Shown here: positions 14,820-16,972 of the stretch, piece after piece
Numbering within the stretch: the stretch's first letter is position 1
How the letters are laid out: each line of letters begins with the position of its first letter
Assembly (NCBI GenBank): GCA_947311795.1
Contig: CAMZLX010000078.1
Coordinates: 1-16,972, forward strand
Source of the DNA: an uncultured Zetaproteobacteria bacterium
GTDB taxonomy: Bacteria; Pseudomonadota; Zetaproteobacteria; Mariprofundales; Mariprofundaceae
Direction: 5' to 3'
DNA: 16,972 nucleotides
Translations under genes and position numbers: made by a program
The notes under the pieces: model-generated
Told to the model about the DNA's origin: nothing
Seen by the model: the letters and a program-made list of their open reading frames with translations, nothing else
The model's database searches: none

Positions 14820-15671
14820 ATGCAACGGTTTTTCATCATGTTTAGTATCATATTTTTGACCACATCATTTTCACATATTGTGCACGCTAAAGAAGTCGGG
14901 CGAAGCATTGTTGTGCTTGGTGAGGCATGGATTATGCATGGTAATAATAAGAATAAATTAACGCCTGGTCACCGCTTGCAGCAAAGTGACATTATCGTGA
15001 CTGGCGAACGCGGTCGTGTGCGACTGCTTATGGCTGATGGAAGTAAAGTCTATATCAGCCCAAAAAGTCGAATTTCCCTCCAGCGCTATGCCTATTCGAA
15101 AAAAAGTAAACTTCTTGCAGGGTTTGACTTATTTTGGGGCAAAGTTCGCTTTCTCGTCAAAAAGTTGGCAACCAAAAATTCTAGATTTAAAGTGCATACC
15201 ACAACTGCTGTGCTTGGCGTTCGCGGCACAGAGTTTGAAATGAGCAGCCCCATGCCAGAAGGCGCAAACAGCATGGCTTTTGATGCCCAGCTTAGCTTAT
15301 CAAATATGCCGAAGTCTTCAACAACTGTATCACTAAGTGAAGGCTCTGTTGCTGTCACCAGCAGCAATGGTTCTCAGCAAGTTTTAGCGCCTGGCGAACA
15401 GCTCAGTGTTGATGCGGCGGGTAACATGTCATCCCCAAGCGCAGATACTTCATCATCTGAAGGCGCAGCTTCAGGGGAAGCAACTACCGCTGGGAATAAT
15501 ACAAATAGCCCTGCCTCACTTATCAATTCCGCTGCTTCAACCGCTGCTTCAACTGCTGCTTCAGCGGCAGCTTCAAGCGCTGCAAGTTCAGGAGTTACAC
15601 AAGGTTCTACCTTAACAACACCCTACGAATACGGCACGCCCTTGCCTGTTGGAAACCTTGAGAGTCATTAA
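14820..15671 (+). CDS. FecR-domain secreted protein with Ala/Ser-rich tail
   Basis: A 283-aa protein with an N-terminal signal peptide (hydrophobic to residue ~21, cut likely after VHA at 21-23). It has a FecR-type domain (about 50-195) containing GERGRVRLLMADGS (62-75) and the hallmark TAVLGVRGTEFE (129-140), closing with LAPGEQLSV. Unlike anti-sigma FecR proteins it has no N-terminal cytoplasmic region or membrane anchor, and no ECF sigma or TonB receptor gene is near. Signal-dependent sigma control is therefore unlikely, and a periplasmic or surface role is more plausible. Residues ~203-262 are low complexity, with a tandem AAST-type repeat (~238-257). An AGGGG site lies 6 nt before the ATG. 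Its stop shares a TTAA with the converging reductase. Confidence 0.85.
   Translation: MQRFFIMFSIIFLTTSFSHIVHAKEVGRSIVVLGEAWIMHGNNKNKLTPGHRLQQSDIIVTGERGRVRLLMADGSKVYISPKSRISLQRYAYSKKSKLLAGFDLFWGKVRFLVKKLATKNSRFKVHTTTAVLGVRGTEFEMSSPMPEGANSMAFDAQLSLSNMPKSSTTVSLSEGSVAVTSSNGSQQVLAPGEQLSVDAAGNMSSPSADTSSSEGAASGEATTAGNNTNSPASLINSAASTAASTAASAAASSAASSGVTQGSTLTTPYEYGTPLPVGNLESH
15531..15590 (+). repeat. Five-unit 12-bp tandem repeat in the FecR-domain gene
   Basis: Five consecutive 12-bp units (15531-15542, 15543-15554, 15555-15566, 15567-15578, 15579-15590) follow the pattern gctgcttcaacc with substitutions that increase towards the end. The first three differ from each other only in their last bases. 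They encode Ala-Ala-Ser-Thr/Ala/Ser units. Because the period is a multiple of three, slippage would lengthen or shorten the linker without a frameshift. Confidence 0.85.
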
Positions 15672-16702
15672 GGTGCAGGGTTAGGGTATTGCTGATGCAC
15701 CTGCTCAATTTGGTTTAATACGTCGTCACTTAACGCAACATGCACAGTTCCCAAATTTTCTTTGAGTTGTTCCAAGCTCGTTGCACCAATAATGGTGCTG
15801 GTGGTAAACCAACGGCTACGCACAAATGCCAATGCAAGCTGGGTGAGCGTTAAACCTGCATGTTCAGCAATCAATGCATACGCGTGTAATGCTTCTGGCA
15901 CATTGATTTTGCTGTATCGCTGGGTGAATTGTGGAAATTGCGTCACCCGCCCTTTGGCTTGCGGATTTTTAAGGTATTTGCCTGACAAATGTCCAAAAGC
16001 AAGCGGGCTGTATGCCAATAACCCCACATCTTCATGGCGGCAAGTTTCAGCAAGCCCTGCTTCAAAGGTGCGGTTCAACAAGTGATACGCATTTTGAATA
16101 CTTACCACTTGGGATAGCCCAACTTCTTTGGCACATCGGTTAAATTCACTCACGCCCCACGGTGTTTCATTGCTTAGTCCAATATAACGCACCTTGCCCG
16201 CATCCACCAATGCCGATAAAGCTTCAAGCTGCGCCATGATGGGCGTGGTGTTATGTTCATTCTTGCTGTCATAACTGGTGCTGCCAAACATAGGCACATA
16301 ACGGTCTGGCCAATGGATTTGATAGAGGTCAACATAATCGGTTTGCAAACGCTTCAAACTGCCTTCAATCGCTTGATTGATATGCGCTTTGGTCACACTT
16401 GGGCCACCGCGAATCCATTCAAATCCTCTTGAAGGCCCTGTAATTTTAGTGGCAACAATCAACTTATCACGCGCTTGGTCTTTCAGCCACGAACCTACAT
16501 ACGATTCCGTTCTGCCTTGGGTTTCTGCTCTGGGTGCAACGGGATACATTTCCGCCGTATCAATAAAATTCACACCATAATCGATTGCCATATCCAGTTG
16601 AGTATGGGCATCGCTTTCCGTGTTTTGCTCACCAAAGGTCATGGTTCCCAAACAAATTTCAGATACTTCTAAATCGCTGCTGCCCAGTTGGTTCTTTTTC
16701 AT
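15668..16702 (-). CDS. tas: Aldo/keto reductase, Tas-like
   Basis: NADPH-dependent oxidoreductase of the aldo/keto reductase superfamily, 344 aa, close in length to E. coli Tas (346 aa). The TIM-barrel tetrad is visible: D48 in NFIDTAEMY, Y53, the lysine in VATKITG (K86) and the histidine in YQIHWPDR. The Tas-like insertion PVAPRAETQGRTESYVG follows the tyrosine. The C-terminal cofactor loop STIIGATSLEQLKENL is also present. The natural substrate of Tas-type enzymes is not well defined. The ATG has a GAGGTG ribosome site about 5 nt upstream and follows the preceding minus-strand gene by 27 nt, so the two may be co-transcribed. Its stop is in the same TTAA as the FecR gene stop. Confidence 0.9.
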   Translation of the reverse strand: MKKNQLGSSDLEVSEICLGTMTFGEQNTESDAHTQLDMAIDYGVNFIDTAEMYPVAPRAETQGRTESYVGSWLKDQARDKLIVATKITGPSRGFEWIRGGPSVTKAHINQAIEGSLKRLQTDYVDLYQIHWPDRYVPMFGSTSYDSKNEHNTTPIMAQLEALSALVDAGKVRYIGLSNETPWGVSEFNRCAKEVGLSQVVSIQNAYHLLNRTFEAGLAETCRHEDVGLLAYSPLAFGHLSGKYLKNPQAKGRVTQFPQFTQRYSKINVPEALHAYALIAEHAGLTLTQLALAFVRSRWFTTSTIIGATSLEQLKENLGTVHVALSDDVLNQIEQVHQQYPNPAP

Positions 16703-16729
16703 GGTGTCACCTCATGGGCAAGCTTAACT

Positions 16730-16972
16730 TCAATCTGCACAAAAGCTCCAGCCCGTTATTGAATCATCTCTAAGCTCCTTCTCAAACTTACTCGCCCAAA
16801 TATCGTTAGGCTTCACTTGTAAATACTTCGCATAAAAATCTAATGCGATGTTTTTCACTTGTTCTTTTTGCTCATCATAGCTTTTGTCATTCTGAATATA
16901 GGGCTTAAAACAATCATACTTATAACTTCGGTCATTATCACGCAGCACCATGTACAAGTCTTTATTAAAGTC
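16730..16972 (-). CDS. C-terminal part of an unrecognised protein, cut by the window edge
   Basis: The minus-strand frame is open from the last base of the window to a TGA at 16730-16732, giving the last 80 residues. The fragment is polar and charged, with segments FKPYIQNDKSYDEQKEQVKN and ALDFYAKYLQVKPNDIWASK, and reads as a soluble helical domain. It has two cysteines, no membrane segment and no motif I recognise. An internal ATG at 16951 and TTG at 16957 exist, but the open frame upstream makes a truncated gene more likely than a start here. It lies 27 nt before the aldo/keto reductase on the same strand. Confidence 0.55.
   Translation of the reverse strand, partial: DFNKDLYMVLRDNDRSYKYDCFKPYIQNDKSYDEQKEQVKNIALDFYAKYLQVKPNDIWASKFEKELRDDSITGWSFCAD

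Noticed and set aside
14820..15671. Classical FecR anti-sigma regulator of an iron-siderophore system
   Set aside because: The protein starts with a signal peptide, has no cytoplasmic anti-sigma region, and has no sigma factor or TonB receptor neighbour.

Overview
The window is 16,972 bp of ordinary-looking, densely packed bacterial chromosome, moderately AT-rich. It suggests a Gram-negative, respiring proteobacterium. Evidence for that is a beta-barrel-type exported protein, a FecR-domain periplasmic protein, System II (ResB/CcsB) cytochrome c maturation, an NADP/NAD oxidative pentose phosphate branch and a UvrD-type helicase. I cannot fix the genus. A Zetaproteobacteria-like or other chemolithotrophic lineage is a guess only. 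There are no rRNA, tRNA or CRISPR features, no transposase and no phage genes.

Layout. Positions 1-386 hold no convincing gene. They are a patchwork of three different dispersed-repeat-like motifs, the last touching the stop codon of pgl. From 387 to 12656 ten genes all lie on the minus strand. In transcription order they are resB, ccsB, tsaB, a low-molecular-weight protein tyrosine phosphatase, a CLC/CBS chloride transporter, a uvrD/pcrA-type helicase, ppa, zwf, gnd and pgl. Several junctions overlap or abut (ATGA overlaps at 10965-10968 and 9068-9071, an 11-bp overlap at 8592-8602, 0 bp at 6799/6800, 2 bp at 1987-1988, 1 bp at 1068), so most of the block is probably co-transcribed. The gaps of 61 bp (before ppa) and 124 bp (before zwf) are where internal promoters could sit. 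The last three genes form a complete oxidative pentose phosphate module: glucose 6-phosphate to 6-phosphogluconolactone to 6-phosphogluconate to ribulose 5-phosphate.

From 12811 the plus strand carries a YqeY/GatB-like gene and a CbiM-like membrane protein. A minus-strand exported beta-rich protein (13932-14732) and a plus-strand FecR-domain secreted protein (14820-15671) then diverge from a 87-bp gap. A minus-strand Tas-type aldo/keto reductase converges on the FecR gene, and the two stop codons share one TTAA. The right edge cuts a minus-strand gene of unknown function.

Most unusual items: (1) the glucose-6-phosphate dehydrogenase carries a C-terminal cyclic-nucleotide-binding-type domain whose phosphate-binding cassette appears to lack the usual arginine; (2) the three-motif repeat patch at the left edge; (3) a CbiM-like permease with the N-terminal Met-His metal motif but no ECF partners nearby; (4) a CLC protein with altered selectivity-filter positions; (5) the divergent FecR/outer-membrane pair. 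None is by itself proof of a new system.
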